A stretch of 64,000 bases of DNA from Pedobacter borealis DSM 19626 (GCF_000708285.2 NZ_JAUG01000002.1:62001-126000); one strand, 5' to 3'; counted from the stretch's first letter, positions 34,482 through 44,517 are shown. Program-made: numbers and translations. The notes: a model not told the origin generated them from the letters alone.

Positions 34482-35408
34482 CTAAGGCTTTTTAATTGCC
34501 TTCCCAATTATTGTTAAAGTAATTTCACTATTATGCGGAATCCCGAGTGTTGTACCGGGAGCTACATCAAAAAGGTTTCTAACATAGACATCTGCTATCC
34601 CCTGAGCCACCTTTTTTTTAGCTTCAACGTTCTCGGGAAGCACATTATAAATCGTTTTTACGTGTATCCTTCCCTGAAAGTCTATCACCGCTGCAACCTG
34701 GTAAGCGAAATCTTTATAAGCCCGATCTATCCGGATAATATACTGCGGAAACATATAATCGTAAGCTTCGGTCCTGTTATTGGCCCGATCAACCGTACTG
34801 ATTTTTTCTACCCTTACAATTTTACTTTTTGGTATAAACTGAACCGGATCTGTTGCGGCAAAAGCACTATCGCTATTCAAGTTAACTTTCGCAGCACGCT
34901 TCTCTATAAAAGCAGTATCGGCCTTGCTTGGTTTTTGCAGATCGGCAGCCTTGGCCTTCAATTTGTTTTTAATATAATCCTGCGCGTAAAAAGTCATATT
35001 TACATCCGAGCGAACATCTGAAGCAATTACATTTCCATCAACCTGAATCCGCTGAAAAACCAAACTATCCTTACTGATGTGTTTTACTTTAAAAAATTCA
35101 GCAGCAAAATTATATACATTTCCGTGATCGTACTGCATGTAGAATTTTTGCATTCTTTGCTTCTGTGGACTCCAGGCCGACATGGTATCTTCTTTAACCA
35201 CTTCAATAATCCAGGATGGTTTTTGCATAAAACCTTCCGTATTAAAAGAAAGTCCGCTTTTAAACCGGCGTTTTACCTCTTGATAACGGATGCCTTTTAC
35301 TGGCTCGAAAGTAAAATCTCTTAAAGTTGGGTCGCTGGTTTTAGAGCCAAACTTACAGGCAGAAAGCATCAGCACAAAAAAGAAAAAGTATATGGTATTT
35401 TTAATCAT
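34482..35408 (-). CDS. Hypothetical lipoprotein
   Basis: A 308-residue protein with signal peptide MIKNTIYFFFFVLM and lipobox LSAC (Cys about residue 18). The body is mixed alpha/beta without a motif I can name; blocks such as WIIEVVKEDTMSAWSPQKQR and VAAVIDFQGRIHVKTIYNVL are rich in strands. Probably anchored in the outer or inner membrane facing the periplasm. Single gene; no function assigned. Confidence 0.7.
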   Translation of the reverse strand: MIKNTIYFFFFVLMLSACKFGSKTSDPTLRDFTFEPVKGIRYQEVKRRFKSGLSFNTEGFMQKPSWIIEVVKEDTMSAWSPQKQRMQKFYMQYDHGNVYNFAAEFFKVKHISKDSLVFQRIQVDGNVIASDVRSDVNMTFYAQDYIKNKLKAKAADLQKPSKADTAFIEKRAAKVNLNSDSAFAATDPVQFIPKSKIVRVEKISTVDRANNRTEAYDYMFPQYIIRIDRAYKDFAYQVAAVIDFQGRIHVKTIYNVLPENVEAKKKVAQGIADVYVRNLFDVAPGTTLGIPHNSEITLTIIGKAIKKP

Positions 35409-35502
35409 TTCAACAAAAATCTTTGGCTAAAATAAGTTTTTTTAACCAGAGCTAAACATGCTGTTATAGATACAGGTTTATATAGTCGGAATTTTTTAAT
35501 AA

Positions 35503-35810
35503 ATACAGCTTGAGTTTTTCAGCAGACCCTATTTAAACGGCGATTACAAAGTTTATACAATTGTGTCGCCGCACGAACTTCGGGAGTATAATACCGATAT
35601 GATCGCCATTCCTTTGGATTTCTCGACAGTAGATATAAAACTGTCAACAAATATAAATAATTTGGGGTTTGATATTGGCCAAGCTGCTAGCTCGTTACTT
35701 TCAGATCAGCTCGGTAAGCATTCGAAGTTGATAAAGGAACAATTATCGGTGCTGTAAAATGGGATAATCAATGGAAATCAATAAGGATAAATTTTAAAAT
35801 GAAAGACTAA
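35503..35810 (+). pseudogene. Remnant of an unidentified gene, frameshifted
   Basis: A protein-like frame without a plausible start reads PYLNGDYKVYTIVSPHELRE-YNTDMIAIPLDFSTVDIK and ends in LSVL at 35757. After a shift near 35715 a second frame continues as VDKGTIIGAVKWDNQWKSIR to the TAA at 35808-35810. The amino-acid composition looks genuine in both, so this appears to be the 3' part of a decayed gene. I cannot name the family. Confidence 0.45.
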
Positions 35811-35819
35811 CAAAAAACT

Positions 35820-36392
35820 ATGAAAACAAGACTATTTTTATTAGGATTAACACTGTTTACAGCAAGTATCGTTAAAGCCCAAACAATTACCAAACAAGAA
35901 AAAGGATACTTCAATCTTACGGAAATCGGTTATACAGGTGGAAATCATACTTATGAGGTACAAGTAACCCCAACTAAGTACGATGGTGGAACTTCTGGGG
36001 CTTATGCCTTTAGTTTAAGAAATATTAATGGTATGTTTTTAACAAATCAAATATCGGTTGGTGTAGGTCTGGGTTTAGAGAATTATACTGATAATGATAG
36101 TTATTCGACTAACAACAACCTATTTCAGTTATTCTTGGATGCCAGATATTACTTTAAAAATCAGAATAAAACATTCTTTGCTTATGGTGATGCAGGAACC
36201 GGATTGAAAATTGATGATAATTTTCGAAAAGGCACAATGTTTAATCTGGGGATCGGGTACAAATTCAAAGTTGCTCCTAAAACAGGTATGACCGGCAGCT
36301 TGGGTTATAGTGACCAAACTATTAAAGGCGATCCTTTAATAACTAAAAATCGTTATTACGGAATTGCTGTCAAGGTTGGATTATTGTTCTAA
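35820..36392 (+). CDS. Exported beta-barrel-like protein
   Basis: A 190-residue protein with a clear signal peptide (MKTRLFLLGLTLFTASIVKA, then Q). The mature part consists of alternating short strands with aromatic residues (YTGGNHTYEVQVT, YFKNQNKTFFAYGDAG) and ends in GIAVKVGLLF, a C-terminal Phe as in outer-membrane barrels. Such small barrels often annotate as 'outer membrane beta-barrel protein'. It begins 10 bases after the remnant gene above. Confidence 0.7.
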   Translation: MKTRLFLLGLTLFTASIVKAQTITKQEKGYFNLTEIGYTGGNHTYEVQVTPTKYDGGTSGAYAFSLRNINGMFLTNQISVGVGLGLENYTDNDSYSTNNNLFQLFLDARYYFKNQNKTFFAYGDAGTGLKIDDNFRKGTMFNLGIGYKFKVAPKTGMTGSLGYSDQTIKGDPLITKNRYYGIAVKVGLLF

Positions 36393-36418
36393 TCGGAATA
36401 AACTTTAAGTACCTATAA

Positions 36419-36556
36419 AAAAGAGGTTGTATCATAAATATAGATTTGTCATCCTGAGCCTGTCGAAGGACCCACTTAAATACGCTTTAAGGTGTTTCGA
36501 CAGGCTCAACATGACCGCATCTAAGTTGAAATCGCCTTTTTGATACACTCTCTTTT
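36419..36556. mobile_element. MITE-like element with REP palindrome inside
   Basis: Terminal inverted repeats of 20 bases (36419-36438 and 36537-36556; 17 of 20 match; core TGTATCA) enclose a REP-type palindrome at 36448-36515 (GTCATCCTGAGCCTGTCGAA and its near complement). Size 138 bp, no coding capacity. One end of a similar element is seen at 6818-6836. Confidence 0.55.
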
Positions 36557-36637
36557 AATTTTGAATGAGTGAATTAGAGAAGGAGTCAGTTTGGATGCCG
36601 AACAACCTAACATTCAATCTTTCTATCATTCAATCAT

Positions 36638-39154
36638 TTATTTCTTAGGATCTAAAATATCTTTAATTCTGATATTCAAATCGTCATAATGTGCTTTGGT
36701 AATGGCATCACCTGCTGCTGCTCTGGCTTTTGTAGTAGCCAATAAGGTTTTTAACTCTGCTCTAACCAATGGTCTGATATCAGATAAACCAACATTGATT
36801 GGCGTTAAACCGTAACTTGCTGCATAATCTACAGGGAATCCAACAGGAAGCTCTGCGTCTTTGGTCATTAAATCCTGTAAACGGTCTACATAAGCACGTT
36901 GTAAATTACGTTTAAATGCATCTGCTCTTCCTGCAACAAAAACCGACGACCTTAAGTCCGTAAATAATTCAGGTAAGGTGTATGCTTTTGCTGCACCGTT
37001 TTTAGTTTCGTTATCTAACAAACGAGCAATACGCGAAGCGGATAATAAATTGCCTAAAGTATTTGCTTGAACGCTTTTAATGCGGTTTAACAATACACCA
37101 TTATCAAATTTACTAAGTTGATCATTGCTGATTAACCAAAGTGGGGTAGTAAATAATTGTTGATTGAAGAAAGCAATAGCTTCTTTTTGCTTTGCTTTAG
37201 GCAAATAGGCGTAAACTGGCCCCTTTTGCTCATAGGTTTTAAAGTTTTCGCTTAATCCACCAACGTTTGTTGCCACATGTCCCATATAACGGTTAAACTG
37301 GCCAACAATTTCGGTATAGATTTCTTTTAAATCGCTATAGTCTTTACCTTTTTGATAGGTCCATTTTTCTACGTTAGGCAAAATACGTTTTAAGTTGGCA
37401 ATCCCATAAGTACTTGCTTTCATGGCATTGTCGCCCAAATCTTCGCTCTGCAAACGAGGATCTAATGAAGTTCCCTGACGGCCATAGAAATACAAAGGAT
37501 TACCTGCATTTTTCAATGTCCACTGGTCTAATATTTCTTTTTCCTGTTCTGCAGTTTTGTTTCCAGGAATCCAAGAATAACCCCATTTCACTACCCATTT
37601 ATCGTATTCTCCAATTTGCGGATGAAGTTTGGTTACACCATCGCCAGGTTGAGCGATATAGTTAAAACGCGCATAATCCATAATAGATGGTGCCGTACCA
37701 TGTTTATCTGTAAATGCTTTTGAACGTAATGAATCAACCGGGTAAGCATAACTCGAGCCAAAGTTGTGTGGTAAACCTAAAGTATGACCAATTTCGTGTG
37801 AAGAAACAAAACGGATTAACTCGCCCATTTGCGCATCGCTAAATTTAGCTTTACGAACTTCAGGATTAATGGCTGCCGTTTGCACAAAATACCAGTTGCG
37901 CAATAGGTTCATTACATTATGGTACCAACCAATATGCGTTTCTAAAATCTGTCCGGTACGTGGGTCGCTAATATGCGGACCGTAAGCATTGGCAATATCT
38001 GATGCAAAATAGCGAACAACTGAATACCTGGAATCTTCTACACTGAATTGAGGATCTTGTTGAGGTGTTGGCGCTTCTTTACCTATAATGGCATTTTTGA
38101 AACCTGCAGCCTCAAAAGCTACCTGCCAATCGTTAATCCCCTGGATTAAAAACGGCACCCATTTTTTAGGCGTTGCAGGGTCGATATAAATTACAATCGG
38201 TTTTACCGGTTCTACCAGTTCACCACGTTTATAGGCATTGGTATCTTTTGGTACCAAATTCCAGCGGTGAATGTAAGCTGTACGCTCTGCCTTTTGTGCG
38301 TTGCTTCCATAATCAATTTGAGATTGACCAAAAAAACCAACTCTGCTATCCATTATTCTGGCTTTTACAGGGGTTTTTGGCAATAATAACATCGACGTAT
38401 TGAATTCGAAAGTAACTGCACCATTACTGTTATCGGTTGGAGATTCTGCTGCTCGGTATGTTTTAGCTGTTTTTACTTCAACATTAATAGGGAAAGTTTT
38501 TACCGTATCGATATAAGAACGTGTTGCATCGTACATGGTAACTTTATAAGCCTTACGGATCTGGTCGGTAGCACCGATTGCCATTACATCACCGTTATAA
38601 AAATCGGTCACATCAATTACAACACCTGTAGTATCTTTATTATAAGCTTTAATTTCAAAGCTGGCTAAGATCTGTGCAAGATTAGAATTTTGTACCGATT
38701 CGTACATATCGCTGTTCGGATCGGCCTTTGTTGAATAACTTGGTACACGGATGTAAACCTGTTTGCCTCTACGCTCCCATTTCCATACCTGCTCATTTAA
38801 TTGTTCCCCGCCATATTGCTGGTTGCCTACTTTAACGTCTGCGGGTACTTTGGCCAACCGGGTAACCACAAGCATTTCGCGGTTGATCATCGAATCTGGT
38901 ATCTCAAAATACCATTTATCGTCTACCTTGTGTGTTTTGAATAAACCGTTTGTTGTTCTGGCTTTTGCGGTAATTACTTCAGAAAATGGCTTAATTCCTT
39001 CTTTTTTTGGTGCTGCTGTCGGGGTTGCCGTTGGAGCCCCAGGAGTAGCCCCTTTTGTCGTTTTAGATTTTTTCTGGGCATATACCGAACCTGATCCGGC
39101 TACACCAAGTGCTACGATACCTGCGAGGGCAAATACCTTAAAGTTTTTCTTCAT
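36638..39154 (-). CDS. Secreted zinc metalloprotease (DUF5118-DUF5117-DUF4953)
   Basis: An 838-residue protein with signal peptide (about 1-26, ending VYAQ) and a low-complexity K/T/P/A stretch (28-50). The N-terminal half holds the DUF5118/DUF5117 domains (about 50-300; FEIPDSMINREMLVVTRLAK). The catalytic centre is SSHEIGHTLGLPHNFGSSYA (about 448-467), an extended HExxHxxGxxH zinc site, followed by SIMDYARFNY with the Met-turn. This is the Bacteroidota metzincin-like family of unknown substrate. Exported, probably periplasmic or surface. Confidence 0.92.
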   Translation of the reverse strand: MKKNFKVFALAGIVALGVAGSGSVYAQKKSKTTKGATPGAPTATPTAAPKKEGIKPFSEVITAKARTTNGLFKTHKVDDKWYFEIPDSMINREMLVVTRLAKVPADVKVGNQQYGGEQLNEQVWKWERRGKQVYIRVPSYSTKADPNSDMYESVQNSNLAQILASFEIKAYNKDTTGVVIDVTDFYNGDVMAIGATDQIRKAYKVTMYDATRSYIDTVKTFPINVEVKTAKTYRAAESPTDNSNGAVTFEFNTSMLLLPKTPVKARIMDSRVGFFGQSQIDYGSNAQKAERTAYIHRWNLVPKDTNAYKRGELVEPVKPIVIYIDPATPKKWVPFLIQGINDWQVAFEAAGFKNAIIGKEAPTPQQDPQFSVEDSRYSVVRYFASDIANAYGPHISDPRTGQILETHIGWYHNVMNLLRNWYFVQTAAINPEVRKAKFSDAQMGELIRFVSSHEIGHTLGLPHNFGSSYAYPVDSLRSKAFTDKHGTAPSIMDYARFNYIAQPGDGVTKLHPQIGEYDKWVVKWGYSWIPGNKTAEQEKEILDQWTLKNAGNPLYFYGRQGTSLDPRLQSEDLGDNAMKASTYGIANLKRILPNVEKWTYQKGKDYSDLKEIYTEIVGQFNRYMGHVATNVGGLSENFKTYEQKGPVYAYLPKAKQKEAIAFFNQQLFTTPLWLISNDQLSKFDNGVLLNRIKSVQANTLGNLLSASRIARLLDNETKNGAAKAYTLPELFTDLRSSVFVAGRADAFKRNLQRAYVDRLQDLMTKDAELPVGFPVDYAASYGLTPINVGLSDIRPLVRAELKTLLATTKARAAAGDAITKAHYDDLNIRIKDILDPKK

Positions 39155-39246
39155 GTGTATATAAAAGTTAGTTTGCTTGGCAATAAGAGGTTAAAGTTAG
39201 AACCTTGTTACACGACAATTCTTTTGTAACCGGAAAATTACGCTTT

Positions 39247-40494
39247 TCAGATCCTCTTTTCAAGGCGAACTACTTTAAAATAGACTTGATTATCCCTAAA
39301 AATCTCAAAAATTACATTTCTATCTGCTTTTGATTTAAACATTTCAGTAAGTTCATTTAAAGAGTAGGCATCTATACTTTTGAAATTTACCCCAATAATT
39401 TCATCATAAGGGCATAGTCCTGCTTTTTCTGCTGGACTATTTTCGTCTATTTCACCAATCAGAACTCTTTTATACTCTTTCTGATCGAGGTAAAGCACCA
39501 TACCTACCATATCGTGTTCGAAAGGGGTTTTGCTTAAACCATTAGGCTTAACATAAATAAAACCTCCCTGGTAGTTAAACTGGATATTAAATTTCCGCAG
39601 CAAATCCGCTCCGACGTTACCGTTACGTTTGGATAAATCGATCTTATTCGCTATACTCTTAAAATCAGGGAATCCTGCAACAACATCTTTAAAAACATAG
39701 CCGCCTACATTAAACTTGTCTACACGGCCAACATATCCCTTAATCTGGCCGCTAAGGCTCATCCCTAAATTTGCTTTGATCTTTTTTTCAGGTAGCGGGA
39801 ATTCGGTTCCATGGAGCATTTCGAGCGACAAAGCATGGCTGGCTCCTGTGTCCATTAAAAACCTGGCTTCAACGGTTTTACCGCCAGGAACATCAACAGT
39901 GCCTAAAATATAAGGTTTCTGATTCTCAATCTCAATGGGTATTTTTTTGCCGCGGTATTTAATTTTGGCATCGTGATCATAAATAATCAGCCTATTTTCA
40001 TTATATCTTATATCAACAATAAAGCTGTTAAAAAAACTGAAGCCCAGCAAGCCGTAAATTTTCAGTCCCAAATGCCCCGACAGGTTAAAGAGATCTTCTT
40101 TTAAGATTGCCGTAGGTATATTCGCAATGCTTGTACTGCCTACCTTAACATCCAGACTTTGAGAAACATAGGCTTCAACTGTTTCAATGCCCAAGCCAGA
40201 TACTTTAATTTTACGGAGTTTACTAAAATTCAACGAATCGATAATCGATGGATCGGTAATAATCATCGGTCCAACTCCTGTATCAAGAACAAAATCATAC
40301 GGCCCCTTACCATTTACATACAGCGGGATAACCATTAGGTTTTTGATGCACTTAAAAATAATTGACTGTTTTTGCCGGTTTCTTTTAAAAAGGAACTCCT
40401 GGCCAAACCCAGAAAAAGCAAGAAATACCAACCCCAAACAAATTGTTAGTTTGCGTAAACAGATTATTACACCAGGGTTATATTTGGTTAACAT
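39247..40494 (-). CDS. Retropepsin-like aspartyl protease with PDZ domain
   Basis: A 415-residue exported protein (hydrophobic segment about 14-31, then FGQEF). Two aspartyl protease halves each have an Asp-Thr-Gly: YDFVLDTGVGPMIIT (about residue 72) and ARFLMDTGASHAL (about 215). A PDZ domain at the C-terminus (about 330-412) contains IGEIDENSPAEKAGLCPYDE. This two-fold DTG plus PDZ arrangement is common in Bacteroidota periplasmic proteases. The start at 40494 leaves an unusually long pre-signal stretch; an internal start is possible but no better ATG is visible. Confidence 0.88.
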   Translation of the reverse strand: MLTKYNPGVIICLRKLTICLGLVFLAFSGFGQEFLFKRNRQKQSIIFKCIKNLMVIPLYVNGKGPYDFVLDTGVGPMIITDPSIIDSLNFSKLRKIKVSGLGIETVEAYVSQSLDVKVGSTSIANIPTAILKEDLFNLSGHLGLKIYGLLGFSFFNSFIVDIRYNENRLIIYDHDAKIKYRGKKIPIEIENQKPYILGTVDVPGGKTVEARFLMDTGASHALSLEMLHGTEFPLPEKKIKANLGMSLSGQIKGYVGRVDKFNVGGYVFKDVVAGFPDFKSIANKIDLSKRNGNVGADLLRKFNIQFNYQGGFIYVKPNGLSKTPFEHDMVGMVLYLDQKEYKRVLIGEIDENSPAEKAGLCPYDEIIGVNFKSIDAYSLNELTEMFKSKADRNVIFEIFRDNQVYFKVVRLEKRI

Positions 40495-40545
40495 TAAACT
40501 AAATTTAATAAATTAGTTGATAATTATGTCCCCTAAATTTAGAAC

Positions 40546-41874
40546 ATGTTTCCCTTAAAAAATCATAATTTTATTTTTCTTGCATTTGCGCTATCTATTT
40601 GTTTGTTAACAAGTTGCTCAACCAATAAAATCATTTCAAAAAAAGTAGCTAAAGAATTTAAAAATTCGCAGGTAATTAAACAATATCAGGTTGGCTTCGC
40701 GCTTTACAATCCTGCAGATAAAAAAATGGTTTTTCAGAAAGATGCCGATAAGTATTTCACCCCAGCATCTAATACCAAACTTTATACCTTTTTTGCGAGC
40801 TTAAAAATGCTGCCAGATTTAATGCCTGCTTTAAAATATATTGAACGGAATGACTCATTGATTTTTTGGGGAACCGGAGATCCGGCTTTTTTACAGTTTG
40901 CAGTAAAAGACAAATCGGCTTACAACTTTCTTTTGGCATCGAATAAAAAGCTGTTCTTTTCTCCAGGACGATATTCGGGCAGTTTTTTTGGCGATGGCTG
41001 GTCGTGGGATGATTACGATTATTATTATCAGCCAGAAATTACCGAAATGCCGATTATGGATAACATGGTTACTTCTACTTATGCTGGTCCAAATAAAATC
41101 AATATTGAACCGAAGGTTTTTGCGTCCTGTTTCGAAATAGATTCTACAAAAAAGACGGGCAGCTTTCAGGTAAGCAGAGATTTTTTAAGCAACCGCTTCC
41201 ATTATCCTGCTGTTTCAGCGCAACCAGGCTACAATCAGCAAAATCCATATAAAACCAGTGCACAGGTTACTGTCGAAATATTAGCAGATACCCTGCACAA
41301 ACCTGTCGGAATTATAAACTTAAAAATACCATCGTATGCTAAAACTTTGTCGGGCGCAAAGCGTGATTCGGTTTTAAAACACATGATGCTACCCAGCGAT
41401 AATTTTATCGCCGAACATTTGTTATTGGTTTGCTCCAATCAGATTGGCGATACATTGAGTACAACAAAAGCCATTGATTACATTACGAAAAACTACCTTT
41501 CTTTTCTGCCTGATAAAGTAAAGTGGGCTGATGGATCTGGTTTGTCCCGTCAGAATTTATTTACGCCACGTGATAATGTATACCTCCTTGATTCCATTTA
41601 CAGGTTGGTAAACAATCCGGAAAAACTTTTTGGTCTGCTGCCAGCAGGCGGTAAAAGTGGCACATTAAAAAATGCTTACCCCAAAACCGACAAACCTTTT
41701 GTTTTCGGAAAAACAGGTTCGCTCGGTGGCGTTCATAATCAAAGTGGGTATGTACTCACAAAAAAGGGCAAAACATATATTTATTCTTTCATGAACAACA
41801 GTTTTGTAAAACCAACTGCCGAGGTACGTGCAGAAATGGTGAGGATAATCACTTATATACACAATACTTTTTAA
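40546..41874 (+). CDS. dacB: D-Ala-D-Ala carboxypeptidase/endopeptidase (PBP4, peptidase S13)
   Basis: A 442-residue lipoprotein (signal MFPLKNHNFIFLAFALSICL, lipobox LTSC). The three S13 motifs are present: SxxK in FTPASNTKLYTFF (about 77-82), SxN-type in WADGSGLSRQNLFTPRD (about 325-340), and KTG in FVFGKTGSLGGVHNQSG (about 385-400). PBP4-type enzymes trim peptidoglycan stem peptides and cut cross-links in the periplasm. It is divergent from the aspartyl protease gene and starts a plus-strand run of four genes. Confidence 0.92.
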   Translation: MFPLKNHNFIFLAFALSICLLTSCSTNKIISKKVAKEFKNSQVIKQYQVGFALYNPADKKMVFQKDADKYFTPASNTKLYTFFASLKMLPDLMPALKYIERNDSLIFWGTGDPAFLQFAVKDKSAYNFLLASNKKLFFSPGRYSGSFFGDGWSWDDYDYYYQPEITEMPIMDNMVTSTYAGPNKINIEPKVFASCFEIDSTKKTGSFQVSRDFLSNRFHYPAVSAQPGYNQQNPYKTSAQVTVEILADTLHKPVGIINLKIPSYAKTLSGAKRDSVLKHMMLPSDNFIAEHLLLVCSNQIGDTLSTTKAIDYITKNYLSFLPDKVKWADGSGLSRQNLFTPRDNVYLLDSIYRLVNNPEKLFGLLPAGGKSGTLKNAYPKTDKPFVFGKTGSLGGVHNQSGYVLTKKGKTYIYSFMNNSFVKPTAEVRAEMVRIITYIHNTF

Positions 41875-41904
41875 GCATATGTAACATCAAATAACACATG
41901 ACCC

Positions 41905-42930
41905 ATGAAAAAATCCTACTTATTGATTGGTATTTCTACCCTGTTTATCATATCATCTTGTAAGAAAAATGACCCCATAACCGATCCCACAGAACCTCCC
42001 ATCCCTACTACACCGTATGTACCCGACAATAGCTTTAAAATTATAAGCTATTTCCCAAGTTACCGAGATCCGGCCGGGGTTGCCGATTCGAAGTTCAAAA
42101 TGATTACGCACCTCTTTTATGCTTTTCTAAATCCCAATACCGATGGAAGTTTAGCAGCATTAGAACAACCCGGCCGATTTACAACCGTAATGCAAAAAGC
42201 AAGGGCAAATGGCGTTAAAACAGGCATTTCGATATCAGGTACGAAAAGTGTTTTTGTAACCATGGCGGCATCTGCAACGGCCAGAAACCTGTTCGTAAAA
42301 AATGTACTAACTTTTGCCAAAACAAATAATCTGAACGGCGTAGATGTGGATTGGGAATATCCAAGCACCAGCGATGGATCTGCAGATAATTATGTGCTGT
42401 TAATGAAAGAGCTTTCAGATTCGCTACACAAATACCATAAATTTTTAAGTGCGGCCATAACCCCTGGCGTATACGCCGGCAGTATTCGGGATGGATTAAA
42501 ATCGGAAGTTTTTCCTGCTGTAGATTTTTTTAATATTATGGTGTATGATGGCATTGGCTGGGACAAAAATGAGCCTATACAACATGCGTCCTATAACATG
42601 GCCGTTGCCAGTTTAAATTATTGGTTAAGCACCCGCGGTATGCCAAGAGAGAAAGCCGTTTTGGGTATTCCGGCTTATGGTAAAAATGCCAATAACTCGG
42701 CTAAGGCCTATCGCGATTTTGTAACAGCGGGGGCTGATGTAAGTTTAGATAATGCATTAATTGATGGCGTTCAATTTTACTTTAATGGAACCATAACCAC
42801 CAAGAAAAAAGCTAAACTCGCTAAAGATATTGCAAATGGAATCATGTTCTGGGAATTCTACCATGATGACAATGGCGATAAATCTATTATCCGTGCTGCA
42901 AATGATGAGCTTGGACGAAACTACAATTAA
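41905..42930 (+). CDS. Glycoside hydrolase family 18 lipoprotein
   Basis: A 341-residue lipoprotein (lipobox ISSC, Cys about residue 19) with a TIM-barrel GH18 domain. The catalytic motif DxxDxDxE appears as LNGVDVDWEYPS (about 147-156) with the proton-donor Glu; KIISYFPSYRD is strand 1 and FFNIMVYDGIGW strand 6. GH18 members cut chitin, chitooligosaccharides or, as endoglucosaminidases, N-glycans. A surface or periplasmic location follows from the lipid anchor. One base separates its stop from the next gene's ATG. Confidence 0.92.
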   Translation: MKKSYLLIGISTLFIISSCKKNDPITDPTEPPIPTTPYVPDNSFKIISYFPSYRDPAGVADSKFKMITHLFYAFLNPNTDGSLAALEQPGRFTTVMQKARANGVKTGISISGTKSVFVTMAASATARNLFVKNVLTFAKTNNLNGVDVDWEYPSTSDGSADNYVLLMKELSDSLHKYHKFLSAAITPGVYAGSIRDGLKSEVFPAVDFFNIMVYDGIGWDKNEPIQHASYNMAVASLNYWLSTRGMPREKAVLGIPAYGKNANNSAKAYRDFVTAGADVSLDNALIDGVQFYFNGTITTKKKAKLAKDIANGIMFWEFYHDDNGDKSIIRAANDELGRNYN

Positions 42931-42931
42931 T

Positions 42932-43978
42932 ATGAAGCCTAACTTTAAATCGATTGATCAACCTTTTTCTAACCACATAAATATTGAAGGAAACACCTAT
43001 TTATATTTTGGGGGAACGGCTTATTTGGGCATTCCTAAAAATCAGGACTTTATTAATCTGTATATCGAAGGGATTAAAAAATTCGGTTTAAACAACGGAA
43101 CAAGCCGTACCAACAACATTCAGCTTGGCATTTATGATGATGCTGAAAAAGTAGCAGCAGCACGGCATGGAGCAGAAGCTGCGCTAATTACTTCAAGCGG
43201 ATATTTAGCTGCGCAGCTTACCGTTAAGGATTTATCCAGATTAGGGAAAGTAATTTATGGCCCTGCAGCACACCCCGCACTTTGGTTGGAAGAAAATCAA
43301 ACCAAAAACATAAAGTTATTTCGAGATTGGGAACAGGAAACGATTGAAAGAATAAACTCATCTGAAGAAAAAACCTGGATTTTGATTAGTAATTCCATGA
43401 ATAATCTTGTACCCGAAATTTATGACTTCAACTTTTTAAAAGAGACCCACAAGGATAAAAGTATAATCCTTGTTGTTGACGATTCTCATGGAATAGGCGT
43501 AAACAATGATGGTATGGGTGCCATTGTAAATCTTCCCAAACAAGAAAACATCGAAAATGTAGTGGTTGCCTCTATGGCAAAAGCACTAGGGGTAGATGCG
43601 GGTATTGTTTTGGCCTCCAATAAAATAATCAATAAACTTAAAAGTACAAATACCTTTATTGGTGCTTCTCCACCAAGTCCCGCCGCACTTTATGCATTTA
43701 TCCATGCTGAAGATATATATATAAAGACCCTAAATAACCTGAAAAACAACATGGCAATGTTTGAAGGAGTTTTAAATCTTACCTGGAAACACGAATGGGA
43801 TTTCCCTGTGTATCTACCGGGTGATGTAAATTTTTCACAACGCCTTCTGCAAAAGCAGATCCTGATTTCGTCTTTCCCTTATCCAAATCCTACAGACGAA
43901 ACTTTAAACCGTATAGTGCTTTCTGCCTGGCATGAAAAGGAGGATATTGAAAAGCTAATCGCGGCCATATCTTTTTAA
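42932..43978 (+). CDS. PLP-dependent alpha-oxoamine synthase-like enzyme
   Basis: A 348-residue fold-type I PLP enzyme. Pattern features of the KBL/AONS family are NNGTSRTNNIQLGIYDDAEK, the cofactor Asp in LVVDDSHGIGVNNDG (about 176) and the Schiff-base Lys in VVASMAKALGVDAG (about 208). ATG 42932 is used; an upstream in-frame start would overlap the GH18 gene. Related enzymes condense an amino acid with an acyl-CoA (biotin, serine or threonine metabolism); the product here cannot be named. Next to GH18 it may instead act on an unusual substrate. Confidence 0.8.
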   Translation: MKPNFKSIDQPFSNHINIEGNTYLYFGGTAYLGIPKNQDFINLYIEGIKKFGLNNGTSRTNNIQLGIYDDAEKVAAARHGAEAALITSSGYLAAQLTVKDLSRLGKVIYGPAAHPALWLEENQTKNIKLFRDWEQETIERINSSEEKTWILISNSMNNLVPEIYDFNFLKETHKDKSIILVVDDSHGIGVNNDGMGAIVNLPKQENIENVVVASMAKALGVDAGIVLASNKIINKLKSTNTFIGASPPSPAALYAFIHAEDIYIKTLNNLKNNMAMFEGVLNLTWKHEWDFPVYLPGDVNFSQRLLQKQILISSFPYPNPTDETLNRIVLSAWHEKEDIEKLIAAISF

Positions 43979-44016
43979 GGCTTTTCTTATCCAATTAATT
44001 TTTGAATATTTATAAC

Positions 44017-44517
44017 ATGAAAAAACTGCTTGTATTACTGTCGTTAACACTTCTCTTTGCCAACATAATTTCTGCACAAACTACCACAGTTTGGATTGTT
44101 AGGCACGCAGAGAAAGATAAATCGAACCCACAGAATACCAACCCTAATCTCTCTGATGAAGGAAAAGTAAGAGCGGGAGATTTAGCAACTTACCTAAAAA
44201 AGGTAAAATTTGATGTTGCTTTTGCCACGCCAACAAAAAGAACGCACCAAACATTGGATTCATTAGTAATTCCGAAGGTAATCGATTATAAGGATATTAA
44301 ATCGCTTGTAGACAGCATTAAAACCAATTATATTGGCAAAACCATTATTGTGGCAGGCCATTCTAATACCGTGCTCGAGATTATTGAAGCTCTTGGCGGC
44401 AAAAAGCCCAAAGAGGAACTAACAGATGATGATTACGATTACATTTTTGAACTAGCTGTAAAAGAGGATAAAGCGAAGGTAAAAATGGAACAATACGGGA
44501 GGCCGCATCATTTGTAG
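44017..44517 (+). CDS. Exported histidine phosphatase (SixA/PGM-like)
   Basis: A 166-residue protein with signal peptide (MKKLLVLLSLTLLFANIISA, then Q). The phosphatase motif is VWIVRHAEKDKSN with the catalytic Arg-His; FATPTKRTHQTLDSLV and TIIVAGHSNTVLEIIEALGG give the second Arg and His. Length and the RHAE motif resemble SixA-type or lipid-phosphate phosphatases. ATG 44017 is preferred over a TTG at 44002 because it gives the signal peptide directly. Confidence 0.88.
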   Translation: MKKLLVLLSLTLLFANIISAQTTTVWIVRHAEKDKSNPQNTNPNLSDEGKVRAGDLATYLKKVKFDVAFATPTKRTHQTLDSLVIPKVIDYKDIKSLVDSIKTNYIGKTIIVAGHSNTVLEIIEALGGKKPKEELTDDDYDYIFELAVKEDKAKVKMEQYGRPHHL

